From Nostoc sp. JL33 (GTDB taxonomy: Bacteria; Cyanobacteriota; Cyanobacteriia; Cyanobacteriales; Nostocaceae), in NCBI RefSeq assembly GCF_017114985.1, contig NZ_JABXKP010000053.1, forward strand, positions 13,721 through 77,720: a stretch of 64,000 nt of DNA. The letters are read 5' to 3'. The notes beneath the pieces are model-generated. The model had not been told where the DNA came from. It made no database searches and worked only from the letters and a program-made list of their open reading frames with translations. Both the position numbers and the translations under genes were made by a program. The first letter of the stretch is position 1, and the number at the start of each line of letters is the position of its first letter. Below, piece after piece: positions 9,378 through 18,912 of the stretch.

Positions 9378-9540
9378 TAGTTAGGAGTTAGGAGTTAGGA
9401 GTTAAGAGTTAAGAATCAGGGGTTAGGAGTTAGGAATTAAGTTGACTGTTAACTGATAATTAATGATTCATAGTTCCTAATTTATAATTTATAATTCATA
9501 ACTCATAACTTCTAACTTCTAACTCCTAACTCTTAACTTG
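9378..9540. repeat. Short tandemly repeated heptamers (GTTAGGA / TTCTAAC) as inverted arms
   Basis: gttaggagttaggagttaggagttaagag ... cttctaacttctaactcctaactcttaac. Confidence 0.85.
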
Positions 9541-9560
9541 TAGAAAAGGAGTGGCTGATT

Positions 9561-9776
9561 GTGCAAGCAGAAGAAACGAGCATTGAGGAACTACAAGGAC
9601 AAATCAGACGGCTTAACAGTAAAGCAGGTCAAATGAAAATGGATCTGCATGATTTAGCTGAAGGTCTGCCAACAGATTACAAACAACTTATGGATGTTGC
9701 AGCTGCAACTTATGAAATCTATCGCCAGTTAGACGAACTGAAGCAACATCTGAAAAAATTGGAGAATGCTAAATGA
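9561..9776 (+). CDS. Small nif-cluster protein (DUF683/CCE_0567-like)
   Basis: 71-aa coiled-coil-like protein directly upstream of nifW. Confidence 0.75.
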   Translation: MQAEETSIEELQGQIRRLNSKAGQMKMDLHDLAEGLPTDYKQLMDVAAATYEIYRQLDELKQHLKKLENAK

Positions 9777-10090
9777 CTGGAACTATTGCTGAATTCAAGC
9801 AACTCGTAGATGCAGAAGAATTTTTTAAATTCTTTGACATGTCCTACGATCTAGAAGTTGTGAATGTAAATCGTCTACATATTCTGAAAAAGTTCTCTCA
9901 ATACATCCAGGAAATTGATAATAATTCTCCTGACTTGAGCCAGGAAGAGAGACTAAATCAATATTCTTTGGCTTTGCAAAAAGCCTATCAGGTATTTATC
10001 GAATCAACGCCCCACGAACAAAAGCTGTTCAAGGTGTTTAACGACAAGCCGAAAAATGTAGTCACACTGACAGAAATCACTTCTGATTAG
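9773..10090 (+). CDS. nifW: NifW, nitrogenase-stabilizing/protective protein
   Basis: EFKQLVDAEEFFKFFDMSYD...VNVNRLHILKKFSQYI. Confidence 0.92.
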   Translation: MTGTIAEFKQLVDAEEFFKFFDMSYDLEVVNVNRLHILKKFSQYIQEIDNNSPDLSQEERLNQYSLALQKAYQVFIESTPHEQKLFKVFNDKPKNVVTLTEITSD

Positions 10091-10100
10091 GAGGTATAAA

Positions 10101-10904
10101 TTGGTTAACCTAACGCCTACCGAATTAGAACGCTATCGTCGCCAAATGATGCTTCCGAATTTTGGCGAAACAGCACAGAAGCGCCTGAAGTCAGCGACAG
10201 TTCTGGTTACAGGTGTGGGGGGATTAGGCGGTACGGCGGCGCTTTACTTAGCAGTAGCAGGCGTTGGGCGGCTAATCTTAGTCCGGGGTGGTGACTTGCG
10301 GCTAGATGATATGAATCGTCAGGTTCTCATGACTGATGATTGGGTAGGTAAGCCAAGGGTATTCAAAGCTAAAGAAACTCTGGATGCGATTAATCCTGAT
10401 GTTCAAGTGGAAACGGTTCATGATTACATCACCCCGGAAAATGTAGATTCGTTAGTGCAATCTGCTGATATGGCTCTTGATTGCGCCCACAACTTTACAG
10501 AGCGCAATTTGTTAAATGAAGCCTGTGTGCGATCGCGTAAGCCAATGGTGGAAGCCGCAATGAACGGGATGGAGGCTTACCTGACAACGATTATTCCTGG
10601 TGTGACTCCTTGTTTGTCCTGTCTGTTTCCAGAAAAGCCTGATTGGGATCAGCGCGGCTTTTCAGTTCTAGGCGCTGTCTCTGGAACACTAGCTTGTCTA
10701 ACAGCACTGGAAGCTATCAAGCTGATCACCGGGTTTAGTCAGCCTCTATTGTCGCAATTGCTGACAATCGACCTGAATCGAATGGAATTTGCTAAACGCC
10801 GTTCTCACCGCGATCGCTCTTGTCCAGTATGCGGTAATAGTGCGCCTTGGAGACACGCGCAATCCAATTCGATGGAACCCACGGGTATTGCACAAAATAG
10901 TTAA
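10101..10904 (+). CDS. hesA: HesA, ThiF/MoeB-like adenylyltransferase
   Basis: VLVTGVGGLGGTAALYLAVAGVGRLILV, CPVCG; TTG start preceded by AGGAGGT. Confidence 0.9.
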   Translation: MVNLTPTELERYRRQMMLPNFGETAQKRLKSATVLVTGVGGLGGTAALYLAVAGVGRLILVRGGDLRLDDMNRQVLMTDDWVGKPRVFKAKETLDAINPDVQVETVHDYITPENVDSLVQSADMALDCAHNFTERNLLNEACVRSRKPMVEAAMNGMEAYLTTIIPGVTPCLSCLFPEKPDWDQRGFSVLGAVSGTLACLTALEAIKLITGFSQPLLSQLLTIDLNRMEFAKRRSHRDRSCPVCGNSAPWRHAQSNSMEPTGIAQNS

Positions 10905-11135
10905 TTTTCGTCATTAGTCATTCAATTTTAGATTTTGAATTTTGGATTTGGGATTGAAAGAGAAATCTAAAATCTAAAATCTAAAATCTAAAATCCAAAA
11001 TTGGTAGAGTCATTAGTCATTAGTGAATAACAAAGGACAACTGACATAGACGCTTCTGCGGCTTCCCGTAGGGTAGGACAAATGACAACCCCACCTGAAA
11101 TCAGAACAACTAATCGCTACAAATAAGGAGAACTG

Positions 11136-11507
11136 ATGGCCGTTATTTTATCAGAAAAAGCAGAATTTCATCTGCGGACATTCCTCAAAGGTTCCGCACC
11201 CGATGCTAATGGCTCAACTAAAGGTGTCCGCATCTCTGTAAAAGATGGTGGTTGCAGTGGGTATGAATATGCGATCGATATCACCAGCAAGCCCCAACCA
11301 GATGATTTGGTAAGTCAGCAAGGCAAAGTGCTGGTTTACGTTGATGCCAAAAGTGCGCCGTTATTAGACGGAGTTATCGTTGACTTCGTTGAGGGAGTGA
11401 TGGAAAGCGGTTTTAGATTCATCAACCCCAATGCAACTGATACCTGCGGTTGTGGAAAGTCTTTCAAAACAGACGACGGTACGCCTACTGGTGTACCTTG
11501 CAGCTAA
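11136..11507 (+). CDS. hesB: HesB/IscA-type iron-sulfur assembly protein
   Basis: GVRISVKDGGCSGYEYAID...DTCGCGKSF. Confidence 0.92.
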   Translation: MAVILSEKAEFHLRTFLKGSAPDANGSTKGVRISVKDGGCSGYEYAIDITSKPQPDDLVSQQGKVLVYVDAKSAPLLDGVIVDFVEGVMESGFRFINPNATDTCGCGKSFKTDDGTPTGVPCS

Positions 11508-11741
11508 CATCATTCCGTTAGCGCTAAGTCAATTTTAGAGGCTTCCCATAGACGCACTCCGCAGAATTTCAATGCCCTTCAGGTCGCTTCACTTCTAGTT
11601 TGTGTTGCATCCCTTACCCCTATAGAGAAACTAGCTAAAGCGTAGCTTCTGCGTAAGAACAAGGGGAGCAAAGAGTAGGATAGGTTGCTCAAAAACTTCG
11701 GAAATTAGACCAACTGTATAACGTTTGAGGAGAATCGGAAA

Positions 11742-12041
11742 ATGGCTACGTACCAAGTTAGATTAATCAACAAAAAAGAAGACCTCGACACCACAATTGA
11801 AGTTGATGAAGAGACTACCATTCTAGATGCAGCAGAAGAAAATGGTATTGAGTTGCCGGCTTCTTGTCAAGCAGGCTCTTGCTCTAGTTGTGTTGGCAAG
11901 GTCGTTGAAGGCGAAATAAATCAAGAAGATCAAAACTTCCTAGATGACGAGCAGATTTCTAAAGGATTCGCTCTACTTTGTGTCACTTATGCTCGTTCTA
12001 ATTGCACAATTAAGACACATCAAGAACCCTATCTTGTCTAA
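11742..12041 (+). CDS. fdxH: [2Fe-2S] ferredoxin, heterocyst-type
   Basis: [63 protein letters not shown]; after hesAB. Confidence 0.92.
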   Translation: MATYQVRLINKKEDLDTTIEVDEETTILDAAEENGIELPASCQAGSCSSCVGKVVEGEINQEDQNFLDDEQISKGFALLCVTYARSNCTIKTHQEPYLV

Positions 12042-12145
12042 ACTCTTACTTTGGTTGCTGCCTTTGGCGACCAAATAAAAAATGAAGGATGAAGGATGAA
12101 AATATACTTCCTTCTTCCCTTCACAATGCCTAATTTATCATTCAA

Positions 12146-12397
12146 ATGTTTACCCCCTTTAGTGTGACTGGTTGCTCATTAGAATTATTGAGAACGGGAG
12201 AACGAGGAATCGTCACCTTCTGTAAAAGTCAGGATGAAACAATCTTGACAAAGCTGATGTCAATGGGGGTAATACCAGGAACTAATATCACTTTAGAACA
12301 AAACTTTCCCTCATTAATTATTAAAGTAGGAAATACATCTTTAGCACTAGATATGGAAAGTATTCGCGCTATTTATGTCCGCATTATTCCTAATTGA
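12146..12397 (+). CDS. FeoA-family protein
   Basis: LTKLMSMGVIPGTNITLEQNFPSLIIKVGNTSLALDMESIRAIYV. Confidence 0.8.
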   Translation: MFTPFSVTGCSLELLRTGERGIVTFCKSQDETILTKLMSMGVIPGTNITLEQNFPSLIIKVGNTSLALDMESIRAIYVRIIPN

Positions 12398-12431
12398 ATT
12401 AATTATACAGGTTTACAAGTACATATCAAAA

Positions 12432-12499
12432 TCTCACCTCCAGCCCCTCTCCTTAATAAGGAGAGGGGAGATAAAGCACAGCTTTATCGGGGTAAGGTT
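12432..12499. repeat. Dispersed palindromic repeat (AGCCCCTCTCC..GGAGAGGGGA.ATAAAGCACAGCTTTATCGGGG)
   Basis: Close copy at 23834-23903, related at 8275-8346 and 42769-42840. Confidence 0.8.
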
Positions 12500-12673
12500 A
12501 AGCTGTACCTGATTCTTATTAGGAAACGCTATAACATACATTTATATAATATCGTCTTGACCTCACTCCTTTGCTAATTAATTCTGGCAGTGAGGTCACT
12601 CAATTTAGAGATATGAATGCAATTTGGTATTAGAGATACAGCCGCTTGCAAGAAAAGGCAACTTGCCTATTTT

Positions 12674-12883
12674 TTAATCAACAGCAACTATCACATCTGA
12701 TGATTTAATCACGGCATGAGCCTGCTTACCTTCTGCAAGCCCGAGCTTTTCTGCTGATGATTTTGTAATTATTGACACTAGCTCTACTCCTGGTGCTATT
12801 TCTAAAGTTATCTCAGTATTAACTGAACCATGCACAACTTTTGTGACAGTACCTTTGAGAGAATTCCGAGCGCTAATTTCCAT
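12674..12883 (-). CDS. Molbindin/TOBE-domain molybdopterin-binding protein
   Basis: MEISARNSLKGTVTKVVHGSVNTEITLEIAPGVELVSIITKSSAEKLGLAEGKQAHAVIKSSDVIVAVD. Confidence 0.88.
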   Translation of the reverse strand: MEISARNSLKGTVTKVVHGSVNTEITLEIAPGVELVSIITKSSAEKLGLAEGKQAHAVIKSSDVIVAVD

Positions 12884-13840
12884 TTTTTGTCTCTGTTTTA
12901 CTTGTACTTAAATAAACTAGCACATTTTTAAGCATATTTCTGTTAAAAAATAAAATTATTTTATATATCTTAATAAGTGTCAGGTATATAAAGCAAATCT
13001 CAGCGTCATATCTCTGTTTTATTAAACACAATATTCAATATAGGAATCGTATTTGATTTTTGAAATTATCTACGTAGGCGGGGAGTGGGGAGTAGGGAGT
13101 AGGGAATAAGGAATAAGGCTTTTCGAGTTGTACCGAGCTTTTTCAGAAATCAAATATTAGTCCTATAGAAACGTTACATCAAATTTGAGCATTTCAGGTA
13201 TTGATGGTGAGTATGGTAGGCGTTTAACGTTTTAGATATCGCTAGTATTTAGTAACATTAACAACTGACTACTAATTTAATTGTTTTATTAAAACTAGGT
13301 AAATTAGAGCAGCAGAGCGCTGGCGAATAGAACACGCGCCTAGACAAACAAGACCTTTCCTCCGTGGGCTAAGAGAAATTAAAGCTTTTTGTAACCCACT
13401 TAGATGGGTAAAGCCTCGTGTAGTTCCGGTTTATAACTGCTCTTTTAACTATTAGTCTAGATTAGGAAATAAAAGTGTAAAAAATACTGCATTTTCAGTG
13501 TACTTCAAAATTTTTCTGAGATATATCTGGGTATCTTTATAAATGATTCATAATTATATATTATCAGAGTGATAATATATAAATAAGCTAAATTGTTGCT
13601 AGTCAACTTAGTACTTGACCAACCCAAAATTGCTGTGTGAGGGCGGAGAGTAGGGAGTGGAGAAAGATATTTTTGTTTTACCAAGCTTTTGAATACCTAG
13701 CAAAGTTCGTTTGGTAAACTACTAGACTTCAGCTACTCGTATAGGATTTTTAAATAATGGTGGGCATTGCCCACCATTAAGTTTTCTAAGCAAATTTATG
13801 CTGGGAAAAAACTTAGTTTTGTAATATTGAAAGAACAATT

Positions 13841-14305
13841 ATGAGCCAAGTAAGCAGGCAAGATTTGAGTGAAGCAACAACCCAATGGTTAATAGCGCAA
13901 GGCTATAGTCCTGGGAATTTAAATCAGCCAGGTGAAAATGGCGATACAGCTTTGATGAAAGCTACAAGAGAGGGTGTTTATGCAGTCGTCAAAGAACTCA
14001 TTGATGCAGGCGCGGATATTAATGCTCGAAATAGCGATAGCAACAATGCTTTGTGGTTTGCTTGTTTTGGGAATCACTACGATTTAATTAATTTCCTGCT
14101 AGCTGTCAACATTAATGTTGACAACCAAAATGATAACGGTGCAACTGCCTTAATGTATGCAGCATCAGCCGGAAAGACAGAAGTCGTCAAGTTACTTTTA
14201 GAGCATAACCCTGACTTAGATTTGAAAAATTTAGACGACTATAAAGCTATCGATTTTGCCAGCAATGTAGAAGTTTTAAGGATACTGAAAAATGCCACAA
14301 AGTAA
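13841..14305 (+). CDS. Ankyrin-repeat protein
   Basis: Repeats NGDTALMKATREGVYAVVKELIDAGADINARN, NGATALMYAASAGKTEVVKLLLEHNPDLDLKN. Confidence 0.88.
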   Translation: MSQVSRQDLSEATTQWLIAQGYSPGNLNQPGENGDTALMKATREGVYAVVKELIDAGADINARNSDSNNALWFACFGNHYDLINFLLAVNINVDNQNDNGATALMYAASAGKTEVVKLLLEHNPDLDLKNLDDYKAIDFASNVEVLRILKNATK

Positions 14306-15578
14306 GATATCGGGAAAAGCCTATCATGAAGCTACCAAGCATTCTTACTTATCGGTACAAATTGATCCAAATTATGTAGATGCTTCAACACAGCCATCTT
14401 CATTTAAAGTTTATCCAAAGTTTTATCGGAGAGTGAAATTAAATCTCAATAATCCTGTTCATTCTTTTATCTCATTAACCAGTGCGATAACACTAGAAAA
14501 AGTATATAAAGATGGCCCATTAAAACTGCGCGTGAATCCATCAGCAGGCGCTCTGTATCCTACGGAAGTTTACGTACAGGTTCGCGGCATTGAGGGAATA
14601 GTAGATGGTATATACCATCTAGAAGTTGAGAATAATTGTCTAACTCTCATCTATGAATTAATCGATGATGGGTTAGAGAATTATATTATACCAGGTAAAT
14701 GTATCAATGGATTCATCTTTTTAATTAGTTGTGTTTATTATAGGTCTAGCTGGAAATATCAAAATAGAAGCATGAGATATTGCTTATTAGATAGCGGACA
14801 CCATTTAGGCGGAATCGCAGCTTCAGCTTTTCTCTACAACCGAGATATACAACTAGTTTTTGACTTTGATAAACTTGCTCTCAATTCAGATTTGGGATTT
14901 GAGAATAAAGAGTTTATCACTGCTTGTGCGGTGTCAGGAGAAGTACAAGACAAGAAAATCAGACGCTTAAGGCTGAAAGTTCCTTTTGTCTGTGGTACTG
15001 ATTATTTTGAATCCAATCAATTTATTGAAGATAGCTATCAAGCCACGGCTTTACAAAAGAGCCGCCAGCAGGGACTAGCACAGCCCAAGTTTAACTTTGA
15101 CAAGGATAAATTTTATCAAACAATTTGGAATAGACGTTCTATTAGACGTTTCCGGAAAGAGTCTATTTCTCAAGAAGATTATTTATATATAGTGCAGCAA
15201 CTTCAGCAGCCAATACCCACAGAAAACTATGAGGAAATAGAAATTTACTCAGTGGTGCATCGAGTAGAGGGAATGACACCTGGGTTATATAAAGGTACGT
15301 ATCTGGTTAAGACGGGTAATTTTAGTGAAAAGACGGGTTACTTATGCATTAATCAGGCTATTGCTAAAGATAGCGCTGTAACTTTATTTTTCGTGTCAGA
15401 TTATTTAAATTATCAAAGTGCTATGCAAATAGCTGGTTTTCTAGGGCAGAGACTTTATTTAACTAGTAATTATTTGGGGATTCAGTGTAGTGGAATAGGT
15501 GCTTATTATGATGAAGAAACCCAGGAATTATTAGAAACAAATAAAGATGTACTTTATGGAATGGTAATTGGAATATAA
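14292..15578 (+). CDS. SagB/ThcOx-type nitroreductase-fold protein with two nitroreductase-like halves
   Basis: LRVNPSAGALYPTEVYVQV (SagB-type motif), second half IWNRRSIRRFRKESISQEDY; overlaps the ankyrin gene. Confidence 0.8.
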   Translation: MPQSKISGKAYHEATKHSYLSVQIDPNYVDASTQPSSFKVYPKFYRRVKLNLNNPVHSFISLTSAITLEKVYKDGPLKLRVNPSAGALYPTEVYVQVRGIEGIVDGIYHLEVENNCLTLIYELIDDGLENYIIPGKCINGFIFLISCVYYRSSWKYQNRSMRYCLLDSGHHLGGIAASAFLYNRDIQLVFDFDKLALNSDLGFENKEFITACAVSGEVQDKKIRRLRLKVPFVCGTDYFESNQFIEDSYQATALQKSRQQGLAQPKFNFDKDKFYQTIWNRRSIRRFRKESISQEDYLYIVQQLQQPIPTENYEEIEIYSVVHRVEGMTPGLYKGTYLVKTGNFSEKTGYLCINQAIAKDSAVTLFFVSDYLNYQSAMQIAGFLGQRLYLTSNYLGIQCSGIGAYYDEETQELLETNKDVLYGMVIGI

Positions 15579-15596
15579 GCAGGAACCTAAAGAGAG

Positions 15597-15971
15597 ATGG
15601 CTAGAAAGACGTATTGCTTAAATGGTGACGACTCGCATCCTATGCAACCGACATCGGCAGATATTATATTGCGACAGCAACTAGAGTATTCTATTAGTAG
15701 ATACTTTTATGATGCTTGCGATCGCACGATTCAAAATCTTCTATCTAATTGTCGGTGGTATGTCACAACCCATGCCAATGCTCTAACATTAGTAATTGAA
15801 TGTCCTGATCAAGTTACTAATTGGCGTATTTTGCAAAAAATCGTGCCAATGGGGACATTGCTATATGGAATTATCACCAGTGCTAAAATCCGTGTTTGTC
15901 CACCAGAGAGTCAAGGCGTACCTTTTGAAATGAGGGTAGATGAACTTTCGGTTTATCGGGATTGGGCGTGA
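15597..15971 (+). CDS. Conserved hypothetical 124-aa protein (paralog of 36305-36679)
   Basis: ACDR...LLSNCRWYVTTHANALTLVIECPD...KIRVCPP...PFEMRVDELSVYRDW shared with the second copy. Confidence 0.75.
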   Translation: MARKTYCLNGDDSHPMQPTSADIILRQQLEYSISRYFYDACDRTIQNLLSNCRWYVTTHANALTLVIECPDQVTNWRILQKIVPMGTLLYGIITSAKIRVCPPESQGVPFEMRVDELSVYRDWA

Positions 15972-16011
15972 TTCGATTTTGGATTTTGGATTTTAGATTT
16001 TGGATTGTTAA

Positions 16012-16485
16012 TTAAAAGTTGATATTCTGTTTGATAAGTGCGGTTAGTTCTTCAAAAACCAAATCGGCAGAATATTTGACAACAGGACTCAACTCTAGTC
16101 CCAAACCAAGATTTGCCGCTTCAATTAAATAAACTGTTATATCTTCGGGAAAGTCATTTTGAAAGATTTTCCGTCCGGCGGCTAAAGCATTATCCCAACG
16201 AAAATCATGCAAGTTATAACTAGGTTCTGGCAAAGCTTCCAGTTCTTTTCCTGGAACTTTAAACACAGCACCTGGTTCAGAACTAGTTGAACTTGCATCA
16301 ATAATCACTAATTGTTTACTACCTCTAGCTTGAAACATTACTTCCATCCCGGCGGTGCCACAGTCATAAACGCGCACATGAGGATGAGGATTTTCAGCTA
16401 GATATTTTTGTAAGCGTTGGGCGATGATTACGCCTACAGCGTCATCACTGCGATTGAGATTACCGCAACCAATAATAGTTAGCAT
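16012..16485 (-). CDS. hupW: Hydrogenase maturation protease (uptake hydrogenase type)
   Basis: IIGCGNLNRSDDAVGVIIAQRL, DCGTAGMEVMFQ, IIDAS, LHDFRWDNALAAG. Confidence 0.88.
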   Translation of the reverse strand: MLTIIGCGNLNRSDDAVGVIIAQRLQKYLAENPHPHVRVYDCGTAGMEVMFQARGSKQLVIIDASSTSSEPGAVFKVPGKELEALPEPSYNLHDFRWDNALAAGRKIFQNDFPEDITVYLIEAANLGLGLELSPVVKYSADLVFEELTALIKQNINF

Positions 16486-16523
16486 GGGATGATATTTAAT
16501 TGTTTAAGTAGTTGCAAATTCAG

Positions 16524-16715
16524 TTAAAGCGCGATCGCGTATCGTAAGCAGGCACGAATATCTTCGATTTGTAGGTCTGGATAGTAGTCTTGGATAATTC
16601 CTTCAAATGAAAGTCCGTCATTGAGCAGTTCAAAAATGCTTTGTACAGTGATGCGTGTTCCTGCGATGCAAGGTTTACCGAAATGAATGTGAGAGTTAAC
16701 TACGATTCTGTCCAT
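16524..16715 (-). CDS. DUF433 antitoxin-like protein
   Basis: HFGKPCIAGTRITVQSIFELLNDGLSFEGIIQDYYPDLQIEDIRACLRYA. Confidence 0.8.
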   Translation of the reverse strand: MDRIVVNSHIHFGKPCIAGTRITVQSIFELLNDGLSFEGIIQDYYPDLQIEDIRACLRYAIAL

Positions 16716-16912
16716 TTAACTATAAACTAATAATATGTTTCCTAAATTATAAAATAAGAAGTTGCACTGTATCTATAAACGTAGTGAAGCATACTTTAAG
16801 GCTTAACGTGATAGTAAAGGTATAAAACTAGGAACAATTCATCATCACGTTTCTACCTGCTGTCAAGAAGAAGTACAATAAGTCAAGGTAATTCTTTCCT
16901 TTTGTCAAGCAT

Positions 16913-17188
16913 ATGGATACTTTGACTACAGATAGACAGAGATTAATTGAGGTAATTAATGCTCTCCCAGATGAAAAATTAATTGAACTAGCAAGCTTTG
17001 TTGAATATCTTCAATATAAATCGACAAGGCAAAAAGAGGTAGACAATCATAAATCTTCTTTTCTGATGTCTATTGCAGGATTAGGAGCTTCTACTGAAAA
17101 CAACATTTCAGAACGTGATGAAGATATCTTAAAAAATGAGATTGATCCTGTGCGTGGTTGGAGTCTGAAAGCAGATAATCCTACATGA
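16913..17188 (+). CDS. Antitoxin of a PIN-type TA pair
   Basis: LIEVINALPDEKLIELASFVEYLQYK (DUF2281-like), ATGA overlap with the downstream PIN gene. Confidence 0.7.
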   Translation: MDTLTTDRQRLIEVINALPDEKLIELASFVEYLQYKSTRQKEVDNHKSSFLMSIAGLGASTENNISERDEDILKNEIDPVRGWSLKADNPT

Positions 17189-17598
17189 CAGCGATCCTGG
17201 ATACAAGTTTCCTGTTTGCACTTACTGACAAAAGCGATCGCAATCACTCTCGTGTTTTTACTGTCGCAAAGACATTAAGTGAACCATTAATTTTGCCAAC
17301 CTCTGTCCTTCCCGAAGTTTGTTATTTAATCTCGTCTAGACTCGGACATCCGGTTATGCGTAATTTTTTGATTGAACTTGCTGCTAGTGATATTCGACTG
17401 GAATCAATTCACTTTGAAGACTTCGAGCGAGTTAATGAAATTCTGGAACAGTATGCTGATAGTCAGCTTGACTTTACAGATGCAACGATTATTGCACTTG
17501 CAGAGCGAGACACCATCACTCGCATCTTGACGCTTGACCGTCGTGATTTTGGTTTTGTTCGTCCGAGACACTGTGATTACTTCGAGTTATTGCCGTAA
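17185..17598 (+). CDS. PIN-domain toxin (VapC-like)
   Basis: ILDTSFLFALTDKSDRNH, PTSVLPEVCYLI, LDFTDATIIALAE, ILTLDRRDFGFVRP. Confidence 0.85.
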   Translation: MTAILDTSFLFALTDKSDRNHSRVFTVAKTLSEPLILPTSVLPEVCYLISSRLGHPVMRNFLIELAASDIRLESIHFEDFERVNEILEQYADSQLDFTDATIIALAERDTITRILTLDRRDFGFVRPRHCDYFELLP

Positions 17599-17668
17599 TC
17601 TGCAAAGTATGAGGCTCTGACTGATGAGACAGACAAAGCCTCTGAATAACTAAGTTATCAGCAGGAAA

Positions 17669-18091
17669 CTAGAACTCTACACCATGTTTCTTGGCAATTT
17701 CGGTAAGTTTCTCCGACTGATGTTGTGATGCTTTAGTCAAGAGTTCTTCAGCCTGTTCTCTAGTACTTCCCTCTTTAGGAATTAAGTACTTGACATAAAG
17801 AGATACAAAATCAGCTACGATCGCTAAACCAGATAAAGCATGTTTGTCAGCTTCCTTACCAGCGATCGCTGATACTAAACCTGCTTTAATTGGGTCTGGT
17901 TTAACTTTCATGAACTGATCAACAAGTTTCGGAATGTAGTCTGCTGGCGGCAAGTTATTTAACTTACTTGTATCTGGAGTAAAGTTAAGTTCTGCGGCTT
18001 TTGCCTGCTCTAAAACACACCATTCGATGAATTCTTGCAATGCTGCATCGGGAACGCGAGGGAGATATTCGTGTAGCGCTAAATCAGACAC
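17669..18091 (-). CDS. Hypothetical protein
   Basis: 140-aa ORF with ordinary composition; family not recognised. Confidence 0.55.
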   Translation of the reverse strand: MSDLALHEYLPRVPDAALQEFIEWCVLEQAKAAELNFTPDTSKLNNLPPADYIPKLVDQFMKVKPDPIKAGLVSAIAGKEADKHALSGLAIVADFVSLYVKYLIPKEGSTREQAEELLTKASQHQSEKLTEIAKKHGVEF

Positions 18092-18280
18092 AAGCTTACC
18101 GTGTAAATTTCTGTTTTTTTGAAGTGCATTAATGCAAGCCTAACGCACTGTTTCTATAAGTTTTAGTGTGTTACGCTACGAGTTTTGAATATGAGGCATT
18201 GGGAATAGGGCATTGGGAATAGGTTATTTCTCCCTGATTTTCCCCACTCTTCACTCCCCAGTTAAAATAGTTGGTGGCGC

Positions 18281-18490
18281 GATCGCCGAAATAACAAATG
18301 GGTTCGCCGAAATAACAAATGGGTTCGCCGAAATAACAAATGAGTTCGCCGATGTAACAAATGGGTTCGCCGATGTAACAAATGGGTTCGCCGAAATAGC
18401 AAATGGAGTCCCCGAAATAGCAAATGGAGTCGCCGAAATAGCAAATGCGTAGCCGTAGCCAGCCGTAGGCATCGCCGAAATAGCAAATAC
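18281..18490. repeat. 21-bp tandem minisatellite (GTTCGCCGAAATAACAAATGG), about 8 contiguous units plus an interrupted unit
   Basis: Direct reading of consecutive units. Confidence 0.95.
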
Positions 18491-18513
18491 GTAGGCGTAG
18501 CCAGCCGTAGGCA

Positions 18514-18912
18514 TTAAGATTTGGCTGCCCAAAGTAGGGAAATGTCGTACTTATTAAACATCGAATCGGCACTCACAAGCGTCATTTCTTCTATCTGAGC
18601 CTGTGCAATCAACATTCTGTCAAAAGGATCTCGGTGATGCAAAGGTAAAGCAGCCGCTTGCAAAGCATGAGAAGCTGTAATTTCTAGCGATCGCATTGCC
18701 AACACCGTCATCCGACTAGAAATATAACTGTCTAGGGGATCTGCCAGTGGTAACTTGCCGATCGCAACTTTTATCCCCATTTCCCAAATGCTGGCAACTG
18801 AGAGCCACAATTCATTGGTTTCATCCGCAATATGGGCGATCGCTGCTTAATTCAAAAGCTCTGGTTGGGTAAACCACCATAACCAGCACTGCGTATCTAG
18901 CAAAAGTTTCAC
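18514..18912 (-). pseudogene. PIN-domain VapC toxin with in-frame TAA at 18847-18849
   Basis: GTG start 18910-18912 gives VKLLLDTQCWLWWFTQPELLN*AAIAHIADETNELWLSVASIWEMGIKVAIGK...; start overlaps the antitoxin stop (GTGA). Confidence 0.8.

Noticed and set aside
18281-18490. Possible CRISPR array
   Set aside because: Units are contiguous 21-mers without unique spacers and no cas genes are visible; the same applies to 45573-45761.
18171-18572. Overlapping ORFs on both strands (18171-18572, 18213-18452, 18251-18532, 18262-18486)
   Set aside because: All are by-products of the 21-bp tandem repeat, which keeps several frames open.
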